Notes: a model not told the origin generated them from the letters alone. Positions 1-10,067 are shown, counted from the stretch's first letter. The stretch: DNA of 64,000 bases from Clostridiales bacterium (GCA_003522145.1 DPGD01000024.1:42775-106774), one strand, 5' to 3'. Made by a program: numbers and translations.

Positions 1-391
1 CCGCCTTTTTCTTCTTTTTTCTTCCGAGATAAATCAGGAGCACAATGGGGCAGATGAGCGCATAGAGAATCAGATAGGCCACCAACAACAGCACCCACTT
101 TTCAGACCGGTTCATATACCCGGAAAAATAAATCATGCCCAAAAGCACCAGACCGGTGCAAATAAAATGCGTGGAAACCCTGAAATACAGATTCAGCTTC
201 GGAACAAAGAACACCAGGTTCGTCAGCGAAATGCCGGCCGCAACAAAAAGCAGAACCAAAATGTGCTTCCGATCCATGGAGGATGCGCCGGACGCCAGAA
301 AGAACAGCAGAATCAAGACCATGAAAATCCCACTCATCGGCAACAAAAAACGATATAATAGCTTTTTCAGTTGTTCAGAACTTTTTTTCAT
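1..391 (-). CDS. Four-helix membrane protein, DUF3021-like, 3' end outside window
   Basis: The reading frame begins with ATG at 391 and runs off the left edge after 130 codons, so the C-terminus is missing. Four hydrophobic segments lie at about residues 15-36, 43-64, 72-95 and 100-122, followed by a lysine-rich stretch (RKKKKK) at the edge. Size, four helices and the third-helix pattern with a His followed by a Phe-Ser-Gly-Tyr turn resemble DUF3021 membrane proteins, which often accompany LytTR regulators, but no regulator is visible here. It is the first in-frame start after an upstream stop, yet has no good Shine-Dalgarno of its own. A 12-codon leader frame overlaps its start codon and does have one. 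The family call is tentative. Confidence 0.5.
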   Translation of the reverse strand, partial: MKKSSEQLKKLLYRFLLPMSGIFMVLILLFFLASGASSMDRKHILVLLFVAAGISLTNLVFFVPKLNLYFRVSTHFICTGLVLLGMIYFSGYMNRSEKWVLLLVAYLILYALICPIVLLIYLGRKKKKKA

Positions 392-426
392 ACAAGCGCA
401 ACCGCAGAAGGCGTCCCTCTCCGCAT
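388..426 (-). CDS. Possible 12-codon leader peptide coupled to the membrane protein
   Basis: A short frame (MRRGTPSAVALV) begins at ATG 426, preceded by a GGAGGA Shine-Dalgarno at 432-437. Its TGA stop overlaps the ATG of the membrane protein in an ATGA junction. The transcript predicted from the promoter at 452-480 would begin around 445, so the leader would be the first thing translated. The arrangement suggests translational coupling. Whether the peptide matters or only its termination does is unknown. Confidence 0.4.
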   Translation of the reverse strand: MRRGTPSAVALV

Positions 427-451
427 ACTCTTCCTCCGTATACTTTTCTTC

Positions 452-480
452 AGTATACTCTATTTTTCTCGGAATTGCAA
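452..480 (-). promoter_or_regulatory. Sigma-A type promoter for leader plus membrane protein
   Basis: Read on the minus strand, TTGCAA (475-480) and TATACT (452-457) are separated by 17 bp. The -35/-10 pair points at the leader frame and the membrane gene at the left edge. Confidence 0.6.
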
Positions 481-758
481 GGGTAAATCAAAAAAAGTAT
501 CCGATTCTTGTGTATGTGCTGAAATTCCGGAAACCCAGAAACCAAAAATGAAATTCACAACGGGGATATGGTATAACGAACCGCCACAAACCATCGACCA
601 AGGCAAGGTGTGCTTTCTCCGGGAATACCGTGGCACCAAAGGCAAAGAAACGGCCAGCGGCCGTTGAAGATTTCCATTCGGAAGGATACCAGGAGCCTTT
701 CTCCTGAATTTGTCTATTCTGCACAAATATTCTAAAGAAAAATTGTATGAAAAACATA
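481..758. other. Intergenic stretch with two small hairpins
   Basis: No convincing gene is seen here. Two perfect short inverted repeats are present: AACGGCC/GGCCGTT with a 3-nt loop at 649-665, and CAGGAG/CTCCTG with a 5-nt loop at 690-706. Neither has a following T-run. The overlapping short frames on both strands lack ribosome binding sites. Confidence 0.5.
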
Positions 759-788
759 TTGCCAACTGGCAAATCATTTTGATATAAT
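759..788 (+). promoter_or_regulatory. Promoter of the GH92 gene with palindrome over the -35
   Basis: TTGCCA at 759-764 and an extended -10 (TGaTATAAT, hexamer 783-788) are separated by 18 bp. The -35 is the left arm of the palindrome TTGCCA-AC-TGGCAA (759-772). The predicted start site near 795 falls beside a second inverted repeat at 796-810. Confidence 0.6.
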
Positions 789-795
789 TGCATTA

Positions 796-810
796 GTAAA
801 CAGAGTTTAC
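796..810. promoter_or_regulatory. Candidate operator upstream of GH92 gene
   Basis: The perfect inverted repeat GTAAAC-AGA-GTTTAC sits at the predicted transcription start and 21 bp before the ribosome binding site (GGAGG, 831-835). Its position suits a repressor or an mRNA hairpin. No regulator gene is visible nearby. Confidence 0.4.
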
Positions 811-841
811 AATTATCAAGAAACCAACCTGGAGGTTTACC

Positions 842-3800
842 ATGACAAGTTTAAAAAAGGCATTGATCCATGCGGCGTCACTTCTGTTGACGACAATGCT
901 TCTTCTTCCGGAAGGTGCAATGCTCCTTCCCGCTTTTGCAGAAGGATCAGACAGCCGCGCCACAAACGAGACCCTGTTTGAAACATCGTTTGAAGAAAAC
1001 GCTGTAGGGGCCTTTCTGCCCTCCAAAACAGAAGAAGGATCGGTATCCGGCGTTGTGATGGGCGAAAGCCCGATGGGCGGCGGCCCCGGCATCCCGATAC
1101 TGTATGAAAGCCTTGAGGGCTCTCCCGATTATGTCAGCAGTGAAAACAAATTCAATCTGTTTGACGGAAAGAACAGCACCAAGTATATCTCAAGCGGCGC
1201 AGACATTTATGTCAGTTTTTCAACCGAAAAGTCGGTAGTGATCGACCGCTATGAAGTCTCTTCGGCAAATGACTATCCGGGAAGAGACCCCAAGTCGTGG
1301 ACGCTCTATGGCTCAAGCGACGGTAAGACATGGCAAAAGATCGACGCGCAAAGCGGGATAACCTTCCCCACCCGTATGACCACCAAGAGCTTTGAAATCG
1401 GTAACACCGTGTCCTACAAGTGGTATAAATTCCATGTCACTGCCAACGGCGGTGAGTCGCTGACTCAATTTTCCGGTCTTGCCCTTTACGAAAAGGGTGA
1501 TAGCTCTGACGAAGAGAAAGTAGATCTTGGAACACCGTATGAATTTGACCTTCCCACTATCCGATCCTCCGGAACCCTTTCCGGCGGCGAAGGCGTTTTA
1601 AATGCATTTGATGGCAATGTCGACAGCAAGGCTTGTATCGTCAACACCAGCACCTTGTGGATTTCCGGGAAGCTGAAGACACCTGCGGCGATCAATATGT
1701 ACCGCATCGTATCGGCAAACGACCATGATCCGAGAGACCCTAAGGATTGGAATTTCTACGGCTCGCATGACGGAGTAACATGGACGATGCTCGATACCCG
1801 CAAGGAAGCCGATCTGCCGGACAGAAATACGGGCTATTCCTTCTATTTTGACAATACCACCGTATACGAATACTACAAGCTGGACATCACCGCCAACAAC
1901 GGCAAGGATTCTGTCGGTCTTAATGTCGTACAGTTTGCGGAGCTACAGCTCTATGTCGGTGAAAAGCAGGATGTTTCCGACACCGCCGGTCCCGGTATGA
2001 AGACGGAGATCGCCTTCGGTCCGATTTCAACCGAGTGCAACCAGCCCGGTGCATGGAGCGGCAGGGCTTGTCTTGGAATCTACGGTGTGCAGACCCAGAA
2101 AGAGGATACCCACGCAAAGAGCGTGATCTTTGAGGGTCTTTCCATCAAGGTAGGAGAAGACACCACGCTCAGCTATGTTGTTTTCCCGGGACTCTATAAC
2201 ATCAATCAGTATGATTATGAATACACATCCTGCAGGGTGATCATCGACCTGAAATTCACCGATGGCAGTTACCTTTCCGATCTCACGGTAAAGGATCAGA
2301 ACGGTTCTGTGCTTACCCCTGCCGGACAGGTGGCGGGCGAATGTCTGTACACCGCACAGTGGAACTATGTCGAAGCCAACATCGGTGCGGCAAAGGGCAA
2401 GACTATTGAAAAGATCCTTGTTTATTTTGAGATGGACAAAGCGGAGGATGCCTCTAAATTCGTCACCTTCTTTGATGATATCAAGATCGAAAATAAGGTG
2501 GAAGAAAAGTACGAGCATCTTTCCGAGTACATCAACATTTTAAGAGGAACCAACAACAATATTGCCTTCTCAAGAGGAATGTGCACACCCGGTGTAACCG
2601 TTCCCAATGGTTTTAACTTCGTCACTCCCGTGACCGATCCTGAGGCCCCCACCCTGCCTTACACCTATCAGCAGAACGGGGACGGCAATCCGATCGACTC
2701 CTTCTCGGTCATTCATGCCCCCAACTTCTGGATCGGAAGTTACGGTTCCTTCCAGTTCATGCCAAACAGCTCGGTGAACACCCGGAACAGCACTCAAAAC
2801 ATCAGCGAAAGTGCTCTATCCACGAAAAACCGTGAATCGAATTTCAGTCACGACAACGAGACGGCAAACGCCCACTATTACAGTGTGGTGTTTGACGAAG
2901 GCAGCCCGGCATCTAAGGTGAAGGTGGAGATCACACCCACTTCCCACGCCTTCTATGTACGCTTCACCTTTCCGGATGATGCGGCAAACACCAATGTGAT
3001 CTTCGACAATCTTTGGTCCTCCGGCACCCTTAAATTCGACGATGAGGGCAAAACCTTCCAAGCGACTACCAACCACGGCAAAAAGATGCTCGTTTACGGT
3101 GTCTTTGATCAAAATCCCGCTTCTGCCACGGTGATCGGAGGAAAACAGGGAATCGTTTTCTTCCCGCAGGGCACTCGTGTGGTGACCATGAAGGTTGCAA
3201 CTTCCTTCCTCTCTTCCGCCCAGGCCAAACACAATCTTGAGCTTGAGATCGGAAGCGCCGGCTTTGATGCCATTTATAAGAGCGCACGCACTGCGTGGGA
3301 TGATGTTTGCGGCATCTTTGAGATCGAGGGTGCAAGCTATACAGAACTGGTTTCCTTCTACTCCTCGCTTTACAGAATGTACGCATATCCCAGCCTGTAT
3401 TCCGAAAATGAAGGAACGAATGAAGATCCGATATGGGTATACGGTTCTCCCTACAAAAGCGGTATAAAAACCGGTGGCATGATGTACACAAACAACGGCT
3501 TCTGGGACACCTATCGCACCGCATGGGCCGGCTATGCCCTCTTCACTCCCGAACGGGATACGGATTACTTAAACGGTATGGTGCAGCACTATATCGAAAC
3601 CGGATGGATGCCCAGATGGCTTGGTCCGGGGGCAGTAAACTGCATGGTCGGCACCTCCAGTGATACCATCTTTGCGGATGCCTATCTGAAAGGAGTAAAG
3701 TTCAATTATGAAGCGGCCTGGGAATCGATGCTAAAGAATGCCTCTTCCTATTCCTCCAACATGACCTCCGGCGGCAGAAAGGAAAACCACACCGCTCCCT

Positions 3801-5449
3801 ATTACGGTTACATTGCCAATAATGATCCTGTTGACGGCTCGTTCGTGCAGGAAGCATATTCCAGCTCGATTGAAGGATACATCAACGACTACGGCCTTTA
3901 CAGAATGGCGGAGGCGATGGGAATGACCGATGAAGCGGAGTACTACTTTAACCGCTGCATCAGCTATATCCATCTGTTCAACAAGGATGCCGACTTCTTT
4001 ATGGGCAAGTCTACGACGGGCATCTTCTCCAGCACTGCTTCCGGCTATAATCCTGCAAAATGGAATGGCGATATGTACGACTACACCGAATCGGTCGGTT
4101 GGGTCAATGCATTCCCGGCGGTATTTGACGGAGAAGGACTTACTGCTCTTTACGGCGGTGAGGAAGCGCTGACCAGGAAGTTGGATGCCCTCTTTGATGA
4201 CAGCATAACTGCCATGAAAAATGTGGTGGAGCTTGCTTCCGTTCACCATGAGATCAGTGAGTTCAAGGAAGTCAAGATGGGACAGTATATGCACAACAAC
4301 CAGCCTTCCCATCATGTTATTTTCACCTATGCATTCTCTTCCACACCCTACAAGGTGCAGGAATACACCCGGGAGGTACTCCGCCATGTCTATGTCGGTT
4401 CTGAGATCGGACAGGGCTATCCGGGCGATGAGGATAACGGCGAAATGTCTGCCTGGTATGTCTTTAATGCCCTTGGTTTCTATCCTTACAGCTCCGGGTC
4501 GGGCGAGTATGTCATCGGCTCTCCCCTCTTTAAAAAGGTGACCGTTCATCTTGAAAACGGAAATGATATTGTGATCGTTGCCAACAACAATTCTCAGGAA
4601 AATGTATACATTCAGTCCGCAACGCTGAACGGAGAGAGCTTTAACAAGATGTTTTTAACGCACGAGCAGCTGACAAGCGGCTGTGAGATTGTTTTTGAAA
4701 TGGGATCGGAACCCTCCGCCTGGGGCTCTGACGAGGACAGCGAGCCAACCTCGCTCACCGTTGCCGGAGCCGCACCGAATGCGCCTGGACAAGACCTCCT
4801 GGTTTCTGCGAAGGTGGAAACAGCCATTGCAGACAGCGCAAAGCTGTTTGACAACAACAGCTTGACCTCTGCTACTGTTACAAAGGGGGACATCATCACG
4901 CTGGATGCGGGCGCAGGAAAGGTTTCCATACTCACCATCACTTCTGCAAGCAAAAAGAATGCACCCACCGCCTTCACTCTTGAAGTTTCAAATGACAAAG
5001 AAACCTGGGTCAGCGTGCGCAGTGAAACCGATGAGTCCTGGCAGTTCAACAACTATATCAGACCGTTCGCCATCCCGGAAAGTATGCGCGGAAACTACCG
5101 CTACTACCGTTTGACCTTTGATGCGGCAGGAACTGTCGCAGAGGTCGAGTTGCTCGGCAGTGCCGGTGAGGGTAGTCTTGATGCGCTTCCTTCTGAAGAA
5201 ACGGATACCTCCACCGAGCCGCCTTCCGAGAGTCCGAGCGAAGGCCCTTCTCTACAGACCAGTGAAAGCCCTGCGGACACTTCAAGCGAAGCTCCGGGCA
5301 TTGATCCCGGCAGCGAACCCTCTGAGCCGACAGATCATCGTCCGGAGGATGGGAAGGATAACAGCGTTTTGTATATCGTTATTGCGGCGATTGCCGTCGC
5401 TGTGATCGCTACGGCGGTACTCTTCATCATCCTGCGCAAAAAGAAGTAA
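842..5449 (+). CDS. Secreted membrane-anchored GH92 alpha-mannosidase with multiple binding domains
   Basis: A 1,535-residue exo-acting alpha-mannosidase predicted to trim mannose from N-glycans or yeast mannan outside the cell. Order of parts: signal peptide (about 1-34); two discoidin/F5-8C (CBM32-like) domains (about 90-220 and 243-370); a beta-sandwich region (about 380-560); the GH92 N-terminal beta domain (about 570-810); the (alpha/alpha)6 catalytic domain (about 820-1290); a third F5/8-like domain (about 1318-1445); a Ser/Thr/Glu/Pro-rich linker; and a C-terminal helix (about 1512-1531) ending in RKKK. GH92 hallmarks are the GFWDTYRTAW segment near 885 and GDEDNGEMSAWY near 1195, whose acidic residues correspond to the catalytic-base region. 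It has no LPxTG motif, so anchoring is by the transmembrane helix. Start supported by GGAGG at 831. A phosphoesterase lipoprotein follows on the same strand. Confidence 0.93.
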   Translation: MTSLKKALIHAASLLLTTMLLLPEGAMLLPAFAEGSDSRATNETLFETSFEENAVGAFLPSKTEEGSVSGVVMGESPMGGGPGIPILYESLEGSPDYVSSENKFNLFDGKNSTKYISSGADIYVSFSTEKSVVIDRYEVSSANDYPGRDPKSWTLYGSSDGKTWQKIDAQSGITFPTRMTTKSFEIGNTVSYKWYKFHVTANGGESLTQFSGLALYEKGDSSDEEKVDLGTPYEFDLPTIRSSGTLSGGEGVLNAFDGNVDSKACIVNTSTLWISGKLKTPAAINMYRIVSANDHDPRDPKDWNFYGSHDGVTWTMLDTRKEADLPDRNTGYSFYFDNTTVYEYYKLDITANNGKDSVGLNVVQFAELQLYVGEKQDVSDTAGPGMKTEIAFGPISTECNQPGAWSGRACLGIYGVQTQKEDTHAKSVIFEGLSIKVGEDTTLSYVVFPGLYNINQYDYEYTSCRVIIDLKFTDGSYLSDLTVKDQNGSVLTPAGQVAGECLYTAQWNYVEANIGAAKGKTIEKILVYFEMDKAEDASKFVTFFDDIKIENKVEEKYEHLSEYINILRGTNNNIAFSRGMCTPGVTVPNGFNFVTPVTDPEAPTLPYTYQQNGDGNPIDSFSVIHAPNFWIGSYGSFQFMPNSSVNTRNSTQNISESALSTKNRESNFSHDNETANAHYYSVVFDEGSPASKVKVEITPTSHAFYVRFTFPDDAANTNVIFDNLWSSGTLKFDDEGKTFQATTNHGKKMLVYGVFDQNPASATVIGGKQGIVFFPQGTRVVTMKVATSFLSSAQAKHNLELEIGSAGFDAIYKSARTAWDDVCGIFEIEGASYTELVSFYSSLYRMYAYPSLYSENEGTNEDPIWVYGSPYKSGIKTGGMMYTNNGFWDTYRTAWAGYALFTPERDTDYLNGMVQHYIETGWMPRWLGPGAVNCMVGTSSDTIFADAYLKGVKFNYEAAWESMLKNASSYSSNMTSGGRKENHTAPYYGYIANNDPVDGSFVQEAYSSSIEGYINDYGLYRMAEAMGMTDEAEYYFNRCISYIHLFNKDADFFMGKSTTGIFSSTASGYNPAKWNGDMYDYTESVGWVNAFPAVFDGEGLTALYGGEEALTRKLDALFDDSITAMKNVVELASVHHEISEFKEVKMGQYMHNNQPSHHVIFTYAFSSTPYKVQEYTREVLRHVYVGSEIGQGYPGDEDNGEMSAWYVFNALGFYPYSSGSGEYVIGSPLFKKVTVHLENGNDIVIVANNNSQENVYIQSATLNGESFNKMFLTHEQLTSGCEIVFEMGSEPSAWGSDEDSEPTSLTVAGAAPNAPGQDLLVSAKVETAIADSAKLFDNNSLTSATVTKGDIITLDAGAGKVSILTITSASKKNAPTAFTLEVSNDKETWVSVRSETDESWQFNNYIRPFAIPESMRGNYRYYRLTFDAAGTVAEVELLGSAGEGSLDALPSEETDTSTEPPSESPSEGPSLQTSESPADTSSEAPGIDPGSEPSEPTDHRPEDGKDNSVLYIVIAAIAVAVIATAVLFIILRKKK

Positions 5450-5460
5450 CTGCCAAACAA

Positions 5461-5497
5461 TCAAAACTGCGGTTGGCATTTTTGACCGCAGTTTTGA
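5461..5497 (+). terminator. Hairpin after GH92 gene
   Basis: A perfect 13-bp inverted repeat (5461-5473 and 5485-5497) with an 11-nt loop directly follows the stop codon. Because one arm ends in TTTT and no longer T-run follows, it may be a weak terminator or an mRNA-stabilising hairpin rather than a full stop. Confidence 0.5.
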
Positions 5498-5638
5498 GAT
5501 AACAAAAGAATTTGGACTACAACTTTTTCAAACCGTGTTTTGCGAACCGTTTTCCGCTGTGCATCCATTTTCAGCGAAAGCCACTCATCATCCGATAAGA
5601 AAGGAAGTTTTTCTAATCAAAACGAAGGGCATAAAACT

Positions 5639-7237
5639 ATGAAAAACAAAGCAATTTCCGCACTGCTGTTCGGGGCGCTGTTATTCCCCTGCTTTTTGTT
5701 CGCCGGTTGTAACGAACAACCGAAGGAAACAACCAAGAATACTCCGTCGGAAAGCGTTCTCGTGGAGAGTCAAACACCGTCCGTGATCGGCACGGAAAGC
5801 ACGGCATCATCCGATGAGACGCCGGATCCGACAACTTCTCCCTCAGAGGAAAGTGCTTCTCCCTCAGAGGAAAGTACAAGTGAACCTGAAAAAAGTGAAT
5901 ACCGAGTGTTGCTGGCAAGCGACATTCACAACAACAATCAACTGAATTGGTATGGGGTCTCTAACGAGAAAAGAATGGAGATGTTCGTTTCCGCCGTCAA
6001 TGCAGAACATGAAAAGCAACCCTTTGATCTGATCCTGCTTTTGGGTGACTACTCGCTCGACTTCTGGGTACACGGCGGCTCGGTGCTCAATAACGGCCAA
6101 AGCAACACCGAGGATCTCATGAAAAATATCGCCTCGAAATTTCCGGCAGATGTCCCGGTCTTCTATCTGCCGGGGAACCACGAGCAGTATGGAAACGAAG
6201 CATGGAAAAAGATTACCGGCAATGACCGTTTCGGCACGGTAGTACTGGGAGACAATGTCTTTGTGATGCTGGATACCTTTGCGGGGAATCTTGATCCGAC
6301 GGGCAATTCGGACGGAACATACACCGGCATTGATATGGCGTATCTTGAAGAACAATTTGATTCCTATCCCAATGCAAACTTCTACATCTGTGCCCATTAC
6401 ATCAACCAAAACAGCGAGATGGCAAAGCTGCAAAAACTTACCGCCGAGCATGACAACATCGTCGGCTTTTTCATGGGACACGACCACAAAACAACGGTCA
6501 TACAGCTTGGAAACAGCTGTCAGAACAAGACCATCGCACAGCTCGGTAACTTTGCCTATGGCAAGGGCGGAAGCAGCGATACGGAAAATTACTATTGGGG
6601 CTTCAGAGATCTTGTAATTACTCCGGATCGTGCTGTCAGCCGTTATATCGTTGCGGAAAGCGATGCAGTAATCAACGGCAGTGCGGTGTACCGCACCAGA
6701 AGATTAATCTCTCAGCTGGAATATTACCCAAATGCAGGGCTTTTAGAAGATGAACCCGATCTCACGCCCAAACCTCCGGTTGAGCCTTCTCTCGGAATTG
6801 ACAAGCTCAATACCGTTCTTACAGAGTTGAAAAAGGAAAACGCTGCCGTTCCGGAGAGCGGCACCACCGTATTATTCACAAATGCGCTCAGCGATTGCTA
6901 TGATATTCGTTCCGCAACGGCGCTGAAATTTGATGTGACCTTCCATGCCGATGCGGATCTCACGCTGATTTCGGGGGTGTCGCAGTTTGAAATTACATCC
7001 TCCGGCAAATGCGATCTGGACGAATCGAACTGGGACGCTGCCGCGGCGTTTAAGGCACTCGGAAGCGTTACCGCAGGGCAGAAGGTGACAATCACACTCC
7101 ACATTTCCGACCTTAAGCCGGAAACGAAAGCAGGATCGCAAGAACTGGATCTTGAAAGGGTCAACTTCCTGCGTTGGTACTTCAAAAATGCAGGTGTAGC
7201 GATCATTTTTACGGCGGACAATTTCAGGTTTGAATAA
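5639..7237 (+). CDS. Metallophosphoesterase lipoprotein
   Basis: A 532-residue surface lipoprotein. The signal peptide ends in the lipobox LFAGC with lipidation at Cys24. A Ser/Glu/Pro-rich spacer follows (about 25-85). The calcineurin-like phosphoesterase core (about 88-300) shows the metal-ligand motifs ASDIHNN, LLGDYS, PGNHEQ, CAHY and GHDH in the expected order. The C-terminal 160 residues look like a beta-sandwich but were not recognised. The frame is open further upstream, but ATG 5639 is chosen because it starts the signal peptide and has a GAAGG-type site about 10 nt before it. The substrate is unknown. Lying behind the GH92 mannosidase, it may remove phosphate from phosphoglycans, which is inference from position only. 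Confidence 0.85.
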   Translation: MKNKAISALLFGALLFPCFLFAGCNEQPKETTKNTPSESVLVESQTPSVIGTESTASSDETPDPTTSPSEESASPSEESTSEPEKSEYRVLLASDIHNNNQLNWYGVSNEKRMEMFVSAVNAEHEKQPFDLILLLGDYSLDFWVHGGSVLNNGQSNTEDLMKNIASKFPADVPVFYLPGNHEQYGNEAWKKITGNDRFGTVVLGDNVFVMLDTFAGNLDPTGNSDGTYTGIDMAYLEEQFDSYPNANFYICAHYINQNSEMAKLQKLTAEHDNIVGFFMGHDHKTTVIQLGNSCQNKTIAQLGNFAYGKGGSSDTENYYWGFRDLVITPDRAVSRYIVAESDAVINGSAVYRTRRLISQLEYYPNAGLLEDEPDLTPKPPVEPSLGIDKLNTVLTELKKENAAVPESGTTVLFTNALSDCYDIRSATALKFDVTFHADADLTLISGVSQFEITSSGKCDLDESNWDAAAAFKALGSVTAGQKVTITLHISDLKPETKAGSQELDLERVNFLRWYFKNAGVAIIFTADNFRFE

Positions 7238-7263
7238 AAAATCTGTCACGGGCAGACAGATAG

Positions 7264-7311
7264 AAAAAAGCGGTTGATCCTTGCCGAAAGGTTTGGAACA
7301 ACCGCTTTTTT
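7264..7311 (+). terminator. Rho-independent terminator after phosphoesterase
   Basis: A stem of about 12 bp, AAAAAGCGGTTG (7265-7276) and CAACCGCTTTTT (7299-7310), with a 22-nt loop that itself contains CCTT/AAGG, ends in a T-run. Confidence 0.75.
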
Positions 7312-7352
7312 GCCATGGATTGCATAATTAAATATTTAAATTAAATATTCAA

Positions 7353-7392
7353 AAAGGCAGATGCCCGGCGTTTTCCGGGTATCTGCCTTTCT
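7353..7392 (-). terminator. Terminator of the rimP-infB operon
   Basis: On the minus strand, a strong hairpin (AAAGGCAGATaCCCGG against CCGGGCATCTGCCTTT) followed by a T-run lies just beyond the infB stop codon. Confidence 0.8.
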
Positions 7393-7404
7393 ACTCTGCC
7401 CTGT

Positions 7405-10059
7405 TTATACTTCTCTCTTCACTTCCACCATTTCGTAGGCTTCCAGAATATCGCCTATCTTGATGTCATTGAATTTTTCGATGCCGATGCCGCACTCATA
7501 TCCGGCGGCAACCTCCTTCACATCGTCCTTGAACCGGCGCAGAGAAGAAATCTTATCCTCGAAAATCACGATGCCATCCCGCACGATCCGAATCTGAGCC
7601 TTTCTGGTAACCTTACCGTCCTGCACATAGCATCCGGCAATGGTGCCCACATTGGGTACATGAATGGTCTGCCGCACCTCGGCGTGTCCTTCCAATTCTT
7701 CCCGGAAGGTAGGTGCCAGCATGCCCGCCATGGCCGCCTTGATTTCGTCAATGCACTCATAGATGATCCGGTAGGTCCGGATGTCCACCGACTGACGCTT
7801 TGCCGAATCGATCGCCGTTTTATCCGGACGGACATTAAAGCCCACGATGATGGCATTGGAAGCCGCCGCCAGCATCACATCGCCCTCGGTAATGCCGCCG
7901 ACAGCCGAGTGAATGACCCGCACCTTGACTTCCTCGTTGGACAGCTTCTCCAGACTTGCCTTCACCGCCTCCGCAGAACCGCCCACATCGGCTTTCACAA
8001 TGATATTCAGTTCCTTGGCTCCGGCCGAAATCTGATTGAACAGGTCGTCCAAGGATACCTTGGCGGTGGATTTGTACAGATCTTCCTTTTGTCTGGTCTT
8101 GCGCTGTTCGGCCAGTTCTCTTGCCATCCGCTCATCTTCCACGGCGTTGAATTCATCCCCCGCCTGGGGCACATCGGCCAGTCCCGTGATCTCTACAGGC
8201 ACCGAGGGGCCGGCAGTTCTGACCACCTTTCCCCGCTCGTCGGTCATGGCACGCACTCTGCCTACAGTGGTTCCGGCAATCACAATATCCCCGCTGTGCA
8301 GGGTTCCGTTCTGCACCAGCACCGTGGCCACCGGCCCTCTTCCCTTATCCAGCTTCGCTTCGATCACCAAGCCGGAGGCACGCCGGTCCGGATTGGCCTT
8401 CAACTGCTTCACTTCAGCGACCAGCAACACATTTTCAAGAAGCTCGTCAATGCCCGCTCCGGTCAGTGCCGAAACCGGCACACAGATCACATCTCCGCCC
8501 CATTCCTCGGGCACCAGTCCGTACTGGGTCAATCCCTGCTTTACCTGATCCGGATTGGCATGCGGCTTATCCATTTTGTTGATGGCCACAATGATGTCGA
8601 TATTGGCCGCCTTGGCATGATTGATGGCCTCCACGGTCTGAGGCATGATGCCGTCATCCGCCGCCACCACCAGAATGGCAATATCGGTAGACTTGGCACC
8701 TCTGGCACGCATGGCAGTAAAGGCCTCGTGTCCGGGGGTATCCAAAAAGGTGATGTCCTTTCCCTGAACCTGCACTCTGTAAGCACCGATATGCTGCGTG
8801 ATGCCGCCGGCTTCCCCGGCAGTGACCTTGGTGTGCCGGATGGCATCCAAAAGCGAGGTCTTGCCATGGTCCACATGACCCATAACGCAAACCACCGGTG
8901 CCCGCTCCTTCAGACTTTCTTCGGAATCCGCTTCCTCTTCAAAGAGCCGGTCTTCAATGGTGACCACCACTTCCTTTTGTACCTTCACACCGAATTCATC
9001 GGCAATCAAATAGGCAGTGTCGTAGTCAATGGTTGCATTGACACCCACCATCATTCCCATGGCGAAGAGCTTCTTCACCACTTCAGCGGCGGTTCTCTTC
9101 ATTTTGGAGGCCAGATCGCTGACCACAATCTCGTCTCCGATGGTAATTTCCAACTGCTTTTTCGGGGCGTCCTTGGCCTTTTGCTGTTGATGGCGAAACC
9201 GATCCAACTGGTTATTCTGGTTCTGATTTTTGCCGTTCTTTCCGCCCTTGTTGCCTTCCAACTGGCTGTTTTTGTTCTGCTTCTTCAGCTTCTGAGTACC
9301 GCCCGCAAAGGCCTTTTTGGAGGTATCCACAAAGCCTTCCAGCTTTTCGTCATATTTGGACAGGTCCACATTTCCGGAGCTTCTGGTGTCCACGACCCTG
9401 GTGCCGGCCACACGGGAGGACTTTTCGTCCAGCGTGGTGACTGTGGTCATCGGCTGATCGTTGTGCAGTCCGGTCTTGGGTACAAACACCTTCTGGCTCT
9501 GCTTTTCCTGCTGTTTTTCCTGCTGTTTCTTCTGCCGTTCCTGCTGTTTCTGAACCTGAAGCTCCATCTGCTTCTGCAAAGCGTCCTTGAAACGGGCCTG
9601 CTTTTCGGCGGCGATTTCCGCTTTGCTCTTCTGCACGGGGGCAGGTGCCGGTTTGGGCGCTTTCTTTTCTTCCTTGGGAGCCGATGCTTTCTTTTCTTCT
9701 GTCGGAGTCTCTTTCGGAGTTGCAACGGATGCCTTTTCAGCCGCCTTGGCTTCTTCCTTGGGCTTCTCTTCTTTCGGTTTTTCCGCTTTCTGCTTTTCCT
9801 CTTCGGGCTTTTCTTCCTTCGGCTTTTTCTCTTCCGTCCGGATATAACTCTCGCCCATCAGATATGCTCCCATATCGGAAATCTGATTGTCGCCGGTCAA
9901 GACCGTTAGAAGTGCGTCAAATTCTTCGCTTTCCAAGGTCGCCATATTGCTTTTGTCCTTCAGACCGGCCTTCTCGGTATAGACGGCAAAATCCTTCGGC
10001 TTCATTCCGAAATCCTTTGAAAGACTGTTGATTTTGTATTTGTATTTATTGGTTACCAT
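7405..10059 (-). CDS. infB: Translation initiation factor IF-2
   Basis: An 884-residue GTPase that brings fMet-tRNA to the 30S subunit and promotes subunit joining. An IF2 N-terminal domain (about 1-55) is followed by a low-complexity Lys/Glu/Gln/Ala-rich segment (about 70-310), a second IF2-N helix bundle, and the G domain from about residue 388 with [16 protein letters not shown] and NKMD motifs. Domains II, III and IV complete the usual length. It is the last gene of the rimP operon and lies 8 nt after ylxQ. A hairpin terminator follows at 7353-7392. The variable charged linker is normal for the family. Confidence 0.98.
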   Translation of the reverse strand: MVTNKYKYKINSLSKDFGMKPKDFAVYTEKAGLKDKSNMATLESEEFDALLTVLTGDNQISDMGAYLMGESYIRTEEKKPKEEKPEEEKQKAEKPKEEKPKEEAKAAEKASVATPKETPTEEKKASAPKEEKKAPKPAPAPVQKSKAEIAAEKQARFKDALQKQMELQVQKQQERQKKQQEKQQEKQSQKVFVPKTGLHNDQPMTTVTTLDEKSSRVAGTRVVDTRSSGNVDLSKYDEKLEGFVDTSKKAFAGGTQKLKKQNKNSQLEGNKGGKNGKNQNQNNQLDRFRHQQQKAKDAPKKQLEITIGDEIVVSDLASKMKRTAAEVVKKLFAMGMMVGVNATIDYDTAYLIADEFGVKVQKEVVVTIEDRLFEEEADSEESLKERAPVVCVMGHVDHGKTSLLDAIRHTKVTAGEAGGITQHIGAYRVQVQGKDITFLDTPGHEAFTAMRARGAKSTDIAILVVAADDGIMPQTVEAINHAKAANIDIIVAINKMDKPHANPDQVKQGLTQYGLVPEEWGGDVICVPVSALTGAGIDELLENVLLVAEVKQLKANPDRRASGLVIEAKLDKGRGPVATVLVQNGTLHSGDIVIAGTTVGRVRAMTDERGKVVRTAGPSVPVEITGLADVPQAGDEFNAVEDERMARELAEQRKTRQKEDLYKSTAKVSLDDLFNQISAGAKELNIIVKADVGGSAEAVKASLEKLSNEEVKVRVIHSAVGGITEGDVMLAAASNAIIVGFNVRPDKTAIDSAKRQSVDIRTYRIIYECIDEIKAAMAGMLAPTFREELEGHAEVRQTIHVPNVGTIAGCYVQDGKVTRKAQIRIVRDGIVIFEDKISSLRRFKDDVKEVAAGYECGIGIEKFNDIKIGDILEAYEMVEVKREV

Positions 10060-10067
10060 ATGTTGCC

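Noticed and set aside
460..793. Two overlapping minus-strand frames of about 100 codons
   Set aside because: They mutually overlap, lack ribosome binding sites and read through the predicted promoter at 452-480.
2816..4549. Several 130-270 codon frames antisense to the GH92 gene
   Set aside because: Composition is a shadow of the glycosidase coding frame; no start signals.
7660..9909. 749-codon open frame on the plus strand
   Set aside because: It is fully antisense to infB, has no ribosome binding site, and its His/Gly/Leu-rich composition is the mirror of the charged IF-2 linker.
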